NCBI GenBank assembly: GCA_007844125.1
Contig: CM017558.1
Span: 54,723,408 to 54,787,407, forward strand
Source: Sinonovacula constricta
Lineage: Eukaryota > Mollusca > Bivalvia > Cardiida > Solecurtidae
Direction of reading: 5' to 3'
Length of the DNA stretch: 64,000 nt
A model generated the notes under the pieces. The model did no database searches and had not been told where the DNA came from. It saw only the letters and a list, made by a program, of their open reading frames with translations. Made by a program: the position numbers and the translations under genes. Shown here piece after piece: positions 1 to 11,453 of the stretch; positions within the stretch are counted from its first letter, which is position 1, and each line of letters starts with the position of its first letter.

Positions 1-859
1 ATTGTTATACAACTTTACCACTACAGCCAAAATGGCTATTTAAGCGTACCTTTTGTGTTCTCATTTTTCAAAGACGAAGTATGTGGTAATGATGAATTAT
101 TTAAAAGCATGTTCTTTCCTGAAGTACCCCGCTCGTTCCACAAAGATACCGTTTTCAGTCAAATTCAGCCATGTTGACTCGTCGAAATTATGCCTCTGAC
201 ATAATATGTGGTTTCTTTAATGCACTACGGTGATGCAAACTCAGTATTAATTTTAACACATGGATAATAAATAACCAGACTAGAAGAAAAAGATATTGCT
301 TTTCTGAGTCCTGCACTTTTACTTTGTAATGTTTAAAACGTTAAAACATTTGCAGAGTTTTACAAAAACGCATACAACACACAATGGTATGACACTGAAG
401 ACATAGAGAGCAGTTTATTCTTTTTTATATATATACATGAAGACACATCAAATATTCCAAGACATCTTAAGACGTTCGCATATAATAAATAATAAGTACA
501 TAACGTGGCTAATTAAAGATACGAAGACTCATGTCGTTGAAAAGTGGAATATTCCATAACTCGCTATTAGATAAAATAATAAAAATGTAATGGAATTCTT
601 CTTTAGTCATTATTTCCTTATGATGGCTTTAAAAACTTATTACGATTATATTTTGTATTATATATCTTTCATACAAGCTATCTGAATGTTTCACCGTTTA
701 TGGTAATTATAGATTGCCTAGGACATTTTTATTACAAGTTCAATCACATTTTAATATCGCAATGGTGAGCATGTCAAGCCATATTTATCGAGAATGTTTG
801 TCAGTAGTACCACATTTTGGCAAAATTGCAAATTTATTCAAAAGTGCGAGGACCATTAG

Positions 860-961
860 GAATCTGGAGCTGGTCAATTTATCAAATCAGAATGTCATTT
901 TTTTCACGGAGATATTGATCTGGAAGATTATCATGATGGAACTGAAAGGCGACCAGAGTAG
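860..961 (+). pseudogene. Possible decayed exon, unit 1 copy
   Basis: An AG at 858-859 opens a 33-codon frame containing GDIDLEDYHDGTERRPE, then a TAG. After that stop the same frame continues for about 20 codons (ending WSPYNC) before a TGA. The composition looks protein-like, with acidic stretches and cysteines. The same stretch can also be read as a ~90-codon frame starting at the ATG at 771, so which frame, if any, was coding is uncertain. Stops lie at the same places in all copies. The family is not recognised. Confidence 0.2.
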
Positions 962-1955
962 ACTGAATTCGTTCACTTGTATGATTTCTTTGAAAATGAT
1001 AATTGGTCACCATACAAACTGTTGATGCTTTGATAAAACTGAGCATAGTTTAACAGACAACCTGGTATCTGTAAATGAGATATATTGTGACAGCTGAGGC
1101 AGGCAGGCTAGATCAGGATGTTTTTTACATGTACAGAAAACATTTAGAGGTATTTGGTAGAATTATGCTGGAAATACGGCTTCATTGCATAATACATAAA
1201 ACAAATACAAATACATGTACAATAGAAAGAGAGGGTACATTGTTGAAATAATACAGGATGCTTCTCGAAAGAGTGAGTATAAAGAAGTATTTGTGAAGCC
1301 AACCACTTGTGTAAGAAACCGAAAGTCAAGGTAGAAAACATGAAATGAAAAGAATATCCATACTATTTTTATTTAACCACAGCGACTTGTTTATGTATTA
1401 AGAAAGACAATTGTACCATGAAGGGACCTCACGGCCCAGACTACTCTTTACATGTTACGCTTGATTGTCTCGACATTTACGACTCTTTCAGCCTTACTCT
1501 GAGCCTATATTTTACAACTATTTTACAGATATACTGAGAAATATATTTAGCATCTACTGAGCAAATATCAGATTTAATTAGCTCGCAATCTCTTTATTGC
1601 ATTCCATATACTTAGCAAAGCTGCCAGCAGGCTGGTTTCTTCCATTTTCTGTCACTTAATTCCCAGATTTAATCAATTTTCTGTTGCGTAAAACTTCAAC
1701 CGATTCGATTTTTATTGTTGCAGGCAGCTTCTGTATTCCGAAAATCTGATAGCAAGTCAGGAGGGAAATCGCTCTAGAGATAGGATGTCTGCATATCTTG
1801 TCTCCAATTTTCAAATAATCCAATGTCGTTGATTTTTAAATAAATTTATTTCAATTGTTTTGTCTTCCATGAAATATGTTTCTGACTAAACGCGTTTGAG
1901 TCCGAATTTTAAGCCCAAGTAAGCCCTTAATGCATCTTAGGAAAGTTTCCTGACA

Positions 1956-2171
1956 ATGGTTGACAATTTGAGAACACAGATCCGTGATTACTTATCAACA
2001 AGCCACAACATGTACTTCCTCATAAAATATGGGATTTTGTCACAAAATCATTTGAAAAAATATGGAATAAGGACCCTTGATGGAATTAAGGGCCCGGATG
2101 TTAGATTGGAACATGCAAAATTGAGGGTAAACACTTTAATGTCCAGGAACAAATTTAGATCACTCGTATAA
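1956..2171 (+). CDS. Short unrecognised frame (71 aa), unit 1
   Basis: A 71-residue frame beginning MVDNLRTQIRDYL and ending in KSR/SR-NKFRSLV, basic and hydrophilic, with no signal peptide or membrane segment. The counterpart in unit 2 is open and the one in unit 3 is broken by a stop after 35 codons. I recognise no family. Because the three copies are recent, an open frame in two of them is weak evidence for coding. Confidence 0.15.
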   Translation: MVDNLRTQIRDYLSTSHNMYFLIKYGILSQNHLKKYGIRTLDGIKGPDVRLEHAKLRVNTLMSRNKFRSLV

Positions 2172-2323
2172 ACTTCTTATATAGTTCGTAAAGTAAGACT
2201 TCCTTTAAGCATCCTTTAAACTATTTCTACTTCACCTACGAGTCTTGTATTTTATTGAATGTTTCACCTTTTCTCAAAATGTGTATATTTTATACAAATT
2301 AGCTTAATTGTACACCTTTTTTA

Positions 2324-2443
2324 CGAAACCGTCAGAGGACTGAATCCTATATCCATCTTGGAAAACCCGAAGACGGATGTGCAGAGATAGAAAATCAACC
2401 TTATTGCTGCTACCTGACAAATCGGTGCAAACTACAAATGTAG
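2324..2443 (+). CDS. Candidate cysteine-rich C-terminal exon, unit 1
   Basis: A 39-codon open stretch ends at TAG 2441-2443. Its last part reads PYCCYLTNRCKLQM, with cysteine spacing C-x8-CC-x6-C. A run 'ccttttttacgaaaccgtcag' directly upstream could be a splice acceptor (AG at 2334-2335), which would make this the last exon of a small secreted peptide gene. The frame is closed upstream by a stop at 2300-2302, so it cannot stand alone here. All four cysteines are unchanged in the three copies, while residues before them differ. The spacing resembles small disulfide-rich peptides in general, but no known family can be assigned. Confidence 0.25.
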   Translation, partial: RNRQRTESYIHLGKPEDGCAEIENQPYCCYLTNRCKLQM

Positions 2444-4204
2444 TTTAATTATATATGCCTAGTTTTATGTCAAATTTGGTATTGTAAAATCAGACCTTTT
2501 TTGCCTTAGAACTATCATTTTGAGAATCATTGAATACTAGCTTCCACATTAAGAGCAACAATAAAAATAGTAAAGCTCTGTATGACGCAGGACCCTTAAA
2601 TAAGCAATGATTATCCCAGATAACAGTCATTGACAGGAAACCATGGACGACATTTGAAAACTAATTTTATGTTCATTCATCGGAGAGTTCATTTTTAATC
2701 GAATCATGTACGTTAAACCTGTCAATATGCAAGAGCACATCCGTTTTAAGCCGCGGACATCTTTATTAAAACTCAAGTGATTTCTCTTGTAAGCCTATCG
2801 ACTAGGCGGAAGTTATTGTAACTTCCCACTTGTTGTAACATCTTTCAACGCTGGACAGAAGCGTGAAGTGTTTGCATGCTTAACTGAGATTGAGGAACAG
2901 CTATAAAAACGACTGACATTATTGAAATGATAAACATGTCTGGATTTGAGATTCCAATATATACTTAAGGGGTTTTAACATAAATATACGAGCGTAAATT
3001 GAAATATTGATTACTAGTTTTGTTTGTCGCATTTTGGATAGATTTTATGCGCACGTGTTGATATTTGTAGATGTTTCACATATAAGTTTAATTAAGGATT
3101 GAATGTTATTTTTATTAGATTCATCGTTCATCTTGATAATAAACAGCGCAGGTCTTTAATCTTTATGTATATTAGAAGTTTTAAGTTAGGAAACTGGCGT
3201 TTCTTTCCAAGATGAAATGCACAAAATAATAATCAGAACTTATAATTACAACTTATTACTCATTTTTAAAGTGCCAGTTTTTTTAATTATTGAAGGAATA
3301 TATCGTAACTATTTTCCCCACATATATGTTCTACTTATCACCGACAGAAACCGATACGAGTCTTTTATCTCGTTTTAGTCTATGAAATCTGTCTTCAGGA
3401 CCAAAGCGAGTATGTATTCTACAGAGTTTTAAATAATGTGTACTTGAAAGCTAATTTCGAAGAAATTCAAGCCCTAAGCGTTGATTCGCTCCCATGGTTT
3501 CCTGATCATGGTGTCCAGAAGCTTACGTGGGCGCTAAATTTCTTAAATAAATTAATTAAAGGGGCTAAATATAGTGTATGTAATGTTTCCTTTAATGTTT
3601 TTGTAACATAATATATAGTTGATGTGAAATGTTTTATGTAAAATTACGACTTTCGTGATCGACAAAGACCGATGTCACCGCGGCGATTACACGGAATATG
3701 GGAAAAGAACTGTCTACGAAACCATTCAAAAGGAAAGTCTAGGCAAGGGGTAAATACCACAGGATTGAGTTGTGCAGATGGAAAAATAAAACGAAATGTA
3801 CATTTGAAACCAAGGTAGTTGATAGTTTCTGGTTTATATTTCTTCTGAAACAATAATATTGGTATATCAACAATTTAAGACTGTCTGTATCTTCATATAG
3901 TGTGCAGGCTAAATGGAAAAAGGATCACGATGAAAAACACCAACAGGGAAATACCAATTTCGTCTAAATGATTTAATCTGTTCTCGTTCGTTTCATTTAT
4001 CTATCCTTTGCCCTTTTGTCCTCTGTCAGAAAGTATGTTCCAGTTCCAAACTTTGGCGGAGATCGATCCAGATACATTTAAGAAAATGATACTGGTGGAT
4101 ATACAGTGAAAATATGCGATGCCCCCTGGGTGTTGCAATATTTATTTTGATTTGAAGAAGGATAAGATAAAGACAAATATTTCACACAAATGACATTCAG
4201 TGGT

Positions 4205-4300
4205 AAAGAATACTAAGACCACTCACTATGCCGACTGACCATTCCAAGATGGTAACTGTTGGTTTTTCTCTGTGAGTCCTGTCTAAGCGTTGTTGTTGTG
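4205..4300 (+). repeat. Short dispersed repeat core, fixed in all units
   Basis: The phrase 'gccgactgaccattccaag' followed by 'atggtaactgttggttttt' occurs here and at the matching places 18090-18160 and 32813-32880. The same core is found in the two unit-specific insertions at 9810-10078 and 27756-27977, so it belongs to a dispersed family. The unit 1 copy runs into a (TTG)n microsatellite. Confidence 0.6.
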
Positions 4301-4339
4301 TTGTTGTTGTTGTTTGTTTTTTGTTGTTGTTGTTTTTGT
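4289..4339 (+). repeat. (TTG)n microsatellite
   Basis: An imperfect GTT/TTG run is present only in unit 1. Units 2 and 3 have 'gcgtttttgtcac' and 'gcattgttgtcac' at the same place. Confidence 0.85.
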
Positions 4340-4764
4340 CCTTTTACAATAACTTGCACTATCCTTTACATAAAAACAGAGTAAACCAAACAGTTACGGC
4401 ATTGAAAAGGTCAGCCAGCAAAATGACCGCCTGTGGTGCTTAAAGCGGATAATAGAGCTCGAAATTCATAGTTTATACTTACTTAAACTAAGTTACATTG
4501 TGCGACGTCATAGAGACGTAAATAAAAGTTATAATGTCCAAATTTTATTTGCAGGAGAAAGTATCATTGTTGTTAGAGCAGCCATTTAAAATACTAGATT
4601 ATAATACATAGATAGATATTATTTATTAAAATCAGAAACCTAAAGCAAGTCGATCACATTTAGATGCTGATAGTTGTTCAGGCAGGAATGTACACAAGTT
4701 CTGTTCGTTATTTAACAAACTGACCTAAAATTAACTCAATAAATTCTAAACACTATGCTGTAAA

Positions 4765-4802
4765 TTATTTATTTATTTATTCATTTTATATTGTTTGTGT
4801 GT

Positions 4803-4869
<67 letters not shown>

Positions 4870-4890
4870 TCTGTTTATTTATCAATGACG
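4765..4890 (+). repeat. (ATTT)n microsatellite, unit 1
   Basis: A long run of ATTT/TTTA tetranucleotides, pure from about 4803 to 4870. The unit 2 counterpart at 18632-18719 is shorter and interrupted, and unit 3 lost it in a deletion. Confidence 0.9.
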
Positions 4891-5880
4891 CATTTACTGA
4901 ACATGAACTATTACCTTTGTGCACAAAAGACGCCTAGATGCACATCATGACGACGTTTGCCGTTTGACAAAACGGTGGGAGTGACAAACAATTATATAGA
5001 AATATGTACATTAAATATTATGCAATACGTATATTAACATTGTATAATTCAAGCGACGATATGTTTTACAAAAATGGTGACATCGGACTGTGTACGAACC
5101 TTTTGAGATAAGAGACCACATAGAAACGTGTCACTGATTTCAAAATTATCTATATGATCATCGAAATAACGAATTAAAGGCAAGAGATGATAATATAATA
5201 ATGGTTTCTTTGACATAAACTTTACAAAAGTCTAAATTATTATGTATAATTCAGAAGGGTCAGTTGTGTCAGATTTTATACTATTTTAAATCAAACAAAT
5301 CACGTTACGCAAAAGCTTGATAATAGTATCAGTGTGTTTCATTGTTATCATTCATTATTTATTCATTATTGATTTATTTATTTATATTCGGATTTTATTG
5401 GGAAATATGTTTATTTAATAACAGACTCATGTTTTTAATCAAGATCTTAAATGTTTTAGCCTTTATCCATCTTGGCAGCTAAACACATAGGAATTTGAAA
5501 TCATTGCTAAGTTATTTTAAAGTTCGTAATTTGATTTGCCTAAGGAATCATTCCTGATAATTATTTAATACCAGTTGTTTAAAACAGCAGCATCGACAAC
5601 AACACAAAACGGCATAGCACCGCAAGCTGCTTTATTATGTTTTGATCATATAATAAAATCATGAAAATTATGGACACATTTGGCAAATGCTTTCAGTAAA
5701 CACTGAATATTGGTCGTGAATTAGTTCCCGGTTCGATCATCAGTGAATAAACTATGAAATAGGTTCACACCTTAGTAATATGCAATAAACCCGCCGTTCC
5801 AAGCAGATATGTTTAATTGGAAAACACAAGTGCATCATCATGTTAGCGGAAATTAATTTTACAGTGTCAGTCCTTCTCGA

Positions 5881-6078
5881 ATGAGTCTGATTAAAAGCGT
5901 GCCTGGTTCGCATTTTGATTCAAGGGAAACTATCAGCTTATGTGATGTGCGCTACGACTGTCCAGAAGACATTTCAATATGTAATTGCATAAAGCATAGA
6001 CAGAAATTGATTATAGTAAAATGGGACAGAAAAAGCAATACAATTCATATTAAATATCAAATTAAGTTAGTCTATTAA
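5881..6078 (+). CDS. Short unrecognised frame (65 aa), unit 1
   Basis: A 65-residue frame starting MSLIKSVPGSHFDSR, with three cysteines in its middle (CPEDISICNC) and a basic C-terminus. It is preceded by a pyrimidine-leaning stretch (cagtgtcagtccttctcg) but has no clear acceptor. The counterpart is open in unit 2 and frameshifted in unit 3. No family is recognised. It may be a chance frame kept by recent duplication. Confidence 0.17.
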   Translation: MSLIKSVPGSHFDSRETISLCDVRYDCPEDISICNCIKHRQKLIIVKWDRKSNTIHIKYQIKLVY

Positions 6079-7248
6079 CTATTCCATAATGTGTGTTGAA
6101 ATCATTGGCTTGTCCCACTTGTATCAGGTTAACAGAGAAAACATTTTATCATAAGTGGGCCAATACAAAAAAAACAGGACAAAACAAAAATGTAGCGATT
6201 TGATTGATGCAAGCAGCAATGACAATGCGGAATAACCGATCAATTACTGAAAAATAAAGGCATAATTTTGAGAGAATAAATATGAGCAAATTTTTCAGTT
6301 ATGTTTAGTGTCATGAGAAATAATTTCCTTTTTATTCCTGCATTCTTTTTAAATTTTATTAGACAATATTGTTTAACAACTTAATCTTCGATGTTCTTAT
6401 TATATAGAGGAATGTTAGCATCGATATCATTAATTTCATCTTATATTGATTGTACACGACGTGGAAAACACCCTGTTGATCTCATTGCTTATTACACGTT
6501 TAACAATACAATCACTCCAAGAAAATGACACTGTGATTATTTAATGATAATTTTTCCATCCATACAGTATCTACAAACTTCCAGCAAATAGTGTGACAAC
6601 GAAAACAGGTGGGTTTAATATCATAAATGAGGGGTTTCTATTATATGACCGATGTTTGGTAGATTTCTCGTCCTCTTTACTAAATCTTTTTACAATGTAG
6701 GTCAACTAAATAAAGTCCGCCCATGACAAAACGAGAGCTTTTTAATTAATGTTAAGGGTTACTAAATCGGAACGTATATAAATTACCTTCTGTCTACACA
6801 CTGTTGCAAGATTAGCTTACTTTTTAGATGAATGGTTACGTTATTCGTAAATAGAAGATTAATTATACGAAATATCGTATGAATAACAAATATAATAAAA
6901 TATTGATATATATGCATAAGATTGAACTATACGCCCCTGGCAGAATGGTTAATCAACAAACTTTAACTCCATCATCCTTTTGTCCATTATTTCCAAATCA
7001 TGAGTGAGCATGATGGAAATTCAGCTAATATGACTTTGACTGCACAGCTTATATTGGATGACCATGTAACGATATTTTAAAAGTAAGTGACCACGTGGTT
7101 TGCATATTTTAAAACTGTGCAACGTGGCCCATATAAGAAATACATTTTTTGTAATGACTGGTGGGCCGTTATGCTTTACTTTTCACATGGATATAGCGCA
7201 CCATAAACAGTAAGAAAAAAATATTCAAACTTTTGACTGCTATGTGTT

Positions 7249-7473
7249 TTAGACTAATGACATCAATAACCAGTGGAAGCAACGGGAAATCTGACTTTCC
7301 TTAAATTGATAACGTTCGAGCCAATGAAGTTTTTCAGAAATGTACTTATTTAAAATGTCTCCTGATTGAAGTATGTGCCGTTGTAGGTAGATTTTTAATT
7401 TATCTAATTTAGACAAAAATGGTTGCTTTCTGGCGAGACATTGCAGCGATTCGAAATCGTTTAGATTTCCCAT
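7249..7473 (-). CDS. Short unrecognised frame (74 aa), unit 1
   Basis: A minus-strand frame starting MGNLNDFESLQCLARKQ, predicted helical and basic, with no recognised domain. The unit 2 counterpart (21076-21300) is open, and every amino-acid difference I checked between them is a replacement. In unit 3 the ATG has become ACG (near 35329) and the 3' end is deleted. It is probably not under constraint. Confidence 0.15.
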   Translation of the reverse strand: MGNLNDFESLQCLARKQPFLSKLDKLKIYLQRHILQSGDILNKYISEKLHWLERYQFKESQISRCFHWLLMSLV

Positions 7474-8634
7474 AAGAAAACTTTATCAAATTATAGAATC
7501 AAGTGGAAGAAATCAGACTACTTTGACGGGTCTAGGATGTTGCGTGGAGAACACTTTCGAACAAAATCATTTGTTTTGTTGCTTTCCGTAAGACAGTTAT
7601 TGTTATTTTTCCGTCAAGCAACACGTAAAACCAGACATAATGTTCCTTTTATCTCTGTGTTCAACACTTCGTCATTTCTTGTGATTAATAACTATAAAAT
7701 ACATTATAATAGGTAAATAGCTTTTAACAAGATTTAACAGCTTTCCAAAAATAAAATTGATAAGTGTCTGTGCTTTAATGTTTTGAATTTACTTTTCGTC
7801 TGATAAAAATGATTTCCAGAGACTATTCGATTATAAAACCAAAATTGTGTTATAGAATATGTGTATTCTGTCTTTGCTGATGATTCTCGAATATGGAAAA
7901 ATCATCGTAATAGGTAATTGTTTAATATATATTTCGTAAATCTCAATATATGTAATATGTAAATATTTGAATCAGGCAGATGTCAGACGGTTTTCAGTAC
8001 GGTTTCTTCTCCGAAAAAAATATCGAAAACCAAAAATATTAGCTGCATAGCAATTCTTAAGTTTTTTCTTTCTTGAAAACTTTTCAGTTTATTGATAACC
8101 CACTCTTGCATTTGTTAATAATCAAAGATGTGTTGATATATTTTTAATTACTAAACTTCTGTTCTATTCTGTTCTATTCAAACAACAACAACAACAACAA
8201 AACTCCCCACGGTCAGTAACATTTCAAAAAACTTTCGAATCTGATCGGACAAGTCTAGGTACCGTGAGATGTATCAAACAACTTTTTTTCAAATTAATAA
8301 CTTTTGATATGTCAGAGATATTATTCCTCGCCATACCTACACAGTTTTAACAAGTGTTACATACCTTATATCGAATCATTTATTCGTAAATATAGAAAAA
8401 AACACTATTTCAATAAATGATATAAACGTTTTTGTAAGCCCTTTTTTTGTACGCTGTCCTTTATTTTTCCTGTAATTTATTAATTTCCATTACTGTTTCG
8501 GCTCATTATAATTTAAATGAGGTGATACGAGTTTTCAAGTGTAATTTTATGTATGTATATGACGTCACACCAACAAATGAAAATAGTTTAACAATGAAAA
8601 TAGTTTAACAATGAAAATAGTTTAACAATCCCAT

Positions 8635-8700
8635 CGTCGGATACTTACGCTAGACTATTCTAATAGTTTTACTACATTCGTCGACCGTGGGGTTATTGGT
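8635..8700 (+). repeat. Degenerate foldback, unit 1
   Basis: An inverted-repeat region resembling the clearer copy at 36690-36775. It is preceded by three tandem copies of 'aatgaaaatagtttaac' (about 8576-8628). Unit 2 lacks the whole insert at 23447. Confidence 0.5.
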
Positions 8701-9490
8701 ACATTTTCTATCGTCCTATCGAACTAAATAGAGCAAAAACTGACCAATCATAACACAGCTTACAAAGTCCATACTCTTAAGCGTGGAGACTAGAAGTATA
8801 GCAATGGCAGCACCACAATCGAAAAAAAAAGCTTCATAATTGGACTCTTCATAATCGGATTATGAAGCGACTAATGAACTAGCATTACCGGAAACGGCGA
8901 AAAGTGAACTAAATATTCCACGGGCGATGAATGAAGAGTAACGGAATCTCAGGTTTGTATTATCTTACTTATCATTTAAATAAATGCTTTAGAAAATTTC
9001 TTATTGATGAATATGATTTCAAGGCTGACAGAAAAGAGAGCGGAGATAACGATGCAGCATACGATCAATGTACTAGTATACAGTGATTTATCTTGCAGAC
9101 AGCAGATTTAGACACAACCTGACTGCGTTGTTGAAGGCTTGATTAAATCATACATGAAATATATAGACATCATAGGGATTTAACAAGACAAGTCTGCATA
9201 TTGATTGTTTTTCAAAAAGTTTTTTTTATTTAATTAAAACTTAATGACAAATATCAGAATAACAAAATGTGAAAAAGATTGTGATAAATATAATAAAACG
9301 AATATAACTGTTTTGACGTCATTGGCATTGTTTTTTTTCTATTTGGTCAACACTTGTATACAATGTATATAACTATTTAGTGTAGTATAATACTTAACGC
9401 GTATTACAAATGTTTTGTATGTGCAAGTCCAAACATTGTAATTAAATCTATTTCAATTACAAAACAGTTTTCATCGTTGTGCTTGTTTCA

Positions 9491-9570
9491 GCCGCCATTC
9501 AATTCGCTGATTTCCTCAGCCCTTTTACAGTGTGGGTTCGAGTCCCGGTCGAGGCGAGAATTTCATGTGG
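9491..9570 (+). mobile_element. tRNA-derived SINE head, box A deleted, unit 1
   Basis: It keeps a good pol III B-box (GGTTCGAGTCC at 9535-9545) and 'gtcgaggcgagaa', but the A-box part seen in units 2 and 3 is absent. The missing piece lies between two copies of 'attcgctgatttc', so it was probably lost by recombination between those short repeats. Confidence 0.55.
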
Positions 9571-9809
9571 GAGGTCTTCCAGATTTTAACAGCTTTCAGA
9601 GATAAAGAAAACACAAATATACGAGGAATCATGTCTACTCAAGCTCTTGCGTTCTTGACCAAAGAACAAAAAAAAAGACACTAATGATGTTAGTGCTTAT
9701 ATAATGGTCTAGACCAGTTGCAGACTGTTTTATTAGCTAGAATAGTTTTTGGTTTTAAAAGAACTGATGAAAAATAATGATCTTTTTTTTTCTAGGACTT
9801 TAAGGGCTG

Positions 9810-10078
9810 GGATATTTTTATTTACACTGTTTGTTTGATAGAAAAACCTCCAGGAAGTGCGAGGTTGGAGCGCTCCACAAACCAGGTTTAAGCACCCCAG
9901 TTGGCCCTTTTGCCGACTGACCGTTCTAAGGCGGTAACTGATGGTTTTTCTTTTTGTGTGTTATATCTCGTCTCTGTGTTTTGTCACATTTACATTTACC
10001 TTGTTTGCCTTTGTCTACAGGTAGATAAAATTTAAATATCTGTGGAAATTTTGATAGGACCTTTCCTTATTTACCTAA
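9810..10078 (+). mobile_element. 269-bp inserted short retroelement, unit 1
   Basis: It is flanked by a perfect 10-bp duplication, 'ttaagggctg' at 9800-9809 and 10079-10088. Units 2 and 3 show the empty site (acttcaagggctgaaaat, gttaaagggctgaaaat). The element contains 'ggagcgctccacaaacc' and the same 'ccgactgaccgtt...ggcggtaactgatgg' core found elsewhere. It has no coding capacity and no poly(A). A 10-bp duplication suits LINE-type or similar retroposition. Confidence 0.75.
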
Positions 10079-11349
10079 TTAAGGGCTGAAAATAAACACT
10101 TCTTGACAGTTTTGAAATTAGAATGTGAATCGATGGCCATCATTTGTATGCATAAAGTTTCACTGCTAAAATATATGAAGTAAATGCATTTTTATACAAC
10201 TAAGACATCTGGCAAATCCACCAAAGGTGTAAGACTCTTTCAAGAGGTTCAAACACTCTTAGGGACACAAGTTATGAAATAAAGTGAGAAACTGCGGCAT
10301 AAAATTAATGCACACAAATAAAAACAGCTACCACATTGGACGGTCATTCAATAAAATGAACGACGAAAATGCTGCAATAAGCACGAACTAGTATACTTTG
10401 TACATTGTGTATAAAGTTAATATAATATAAAGCGACGAAGAGATGATTAAAAAAGAGAGAAAATGCATTTTTATAATTTCAATAGTAACAGTGGTGATTG
10501 AAATTTGGCATTCGTAATGTAAGAGACTAATATTATATTCATGTACATGTATGGGGATTAAAACACTCTCCTTAAAAGTTTAATATGTCCGTTAAGAAAA
10601 ATGCACCAGTATGAGATGTGTCGCACTAGTATTATACAGTCGTAATTTTGCCCACGTTGCAAAAATCAAGACATAATTATAATACATGTGTGTACTATTA
10701 TTTTACTTTTCCCAAATTAAACGGTTCTACTAACTCTCAGAGGATCTCAAACATACCTACTCACCTTTACATTAAGTATGCTGTGGCTGCACGTGCAAAC
10801 AATCAATATGTCGCCGAGAATCAAACCAAGACCTAACCATTTTATATGGCGCCTATTACAAAATTTTTATCTTCAAGCATCAATTGGCAAGTTAATTAAT
10901 TAATCATAATTTGATTATATCTAATTTATATTACAAGCTAACAAAATCGTTTGAGTTTCGGTTCATTTGAATCAATGATGAACATTCGGGAATGGCATCG
11001 GTAACAATAATTGCTTTCTTCTGTATTGCTTTTACAGGTTGATATTATTACACCACTTGTGATGTAAAAGCCTCGTTTGGAAAACATCAACTTTGCTTTG
11101 TCATTATGATTATGTCAAATGTCACCAACAATATAATATTTGAACATTTTAGATGTGTGGATACTTTGAACATCGAAATTAGTGTATCTGGTCGCCGATT
11201 CTAATTATACAAAAGATATGGTAAAATGCGGTTTCTAAAAGTGGACAGTTATTTTATTGTTCATTCCTTTTAACCTTTACTGCCAAAATAAACAGAGCAA
11301 ATACGAAAAAGAAAAAGGTTCGCATGAATTTGTTTCAAAACAAATAGTT

Positions 11350-11453
11350 TAGATGAGGGGCCCTAGACTTAACGTTAGAGCCGCCTATTTGTATCTTCTC
11401 AGACCACTCAGCCTCTCAACTCATGGGTACGAGACGAGAATTTAATGTCGGAT
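11350..11453 (+). repeat. Second tRNA-like segment, unit 1
   Basis: 'tagacttaacgttagagccg' followed after about 50 bp by 'gggtacgagacgagaattt' is laid out like degenerate pol III A and B boxes and shares 'cgagaattt' with the other SINE head. Copies lie at about 25789-25892 and 39153-39258. The last ends exactly where the array ends. Confidence 0.35.

Noticed and set aside
9491..9570. A functional tRNA gene
   Set aside because: Box B is good, but the anticodon and T arms do not fold well and in this copy the A-box half is missing. A SINE head explains it better.
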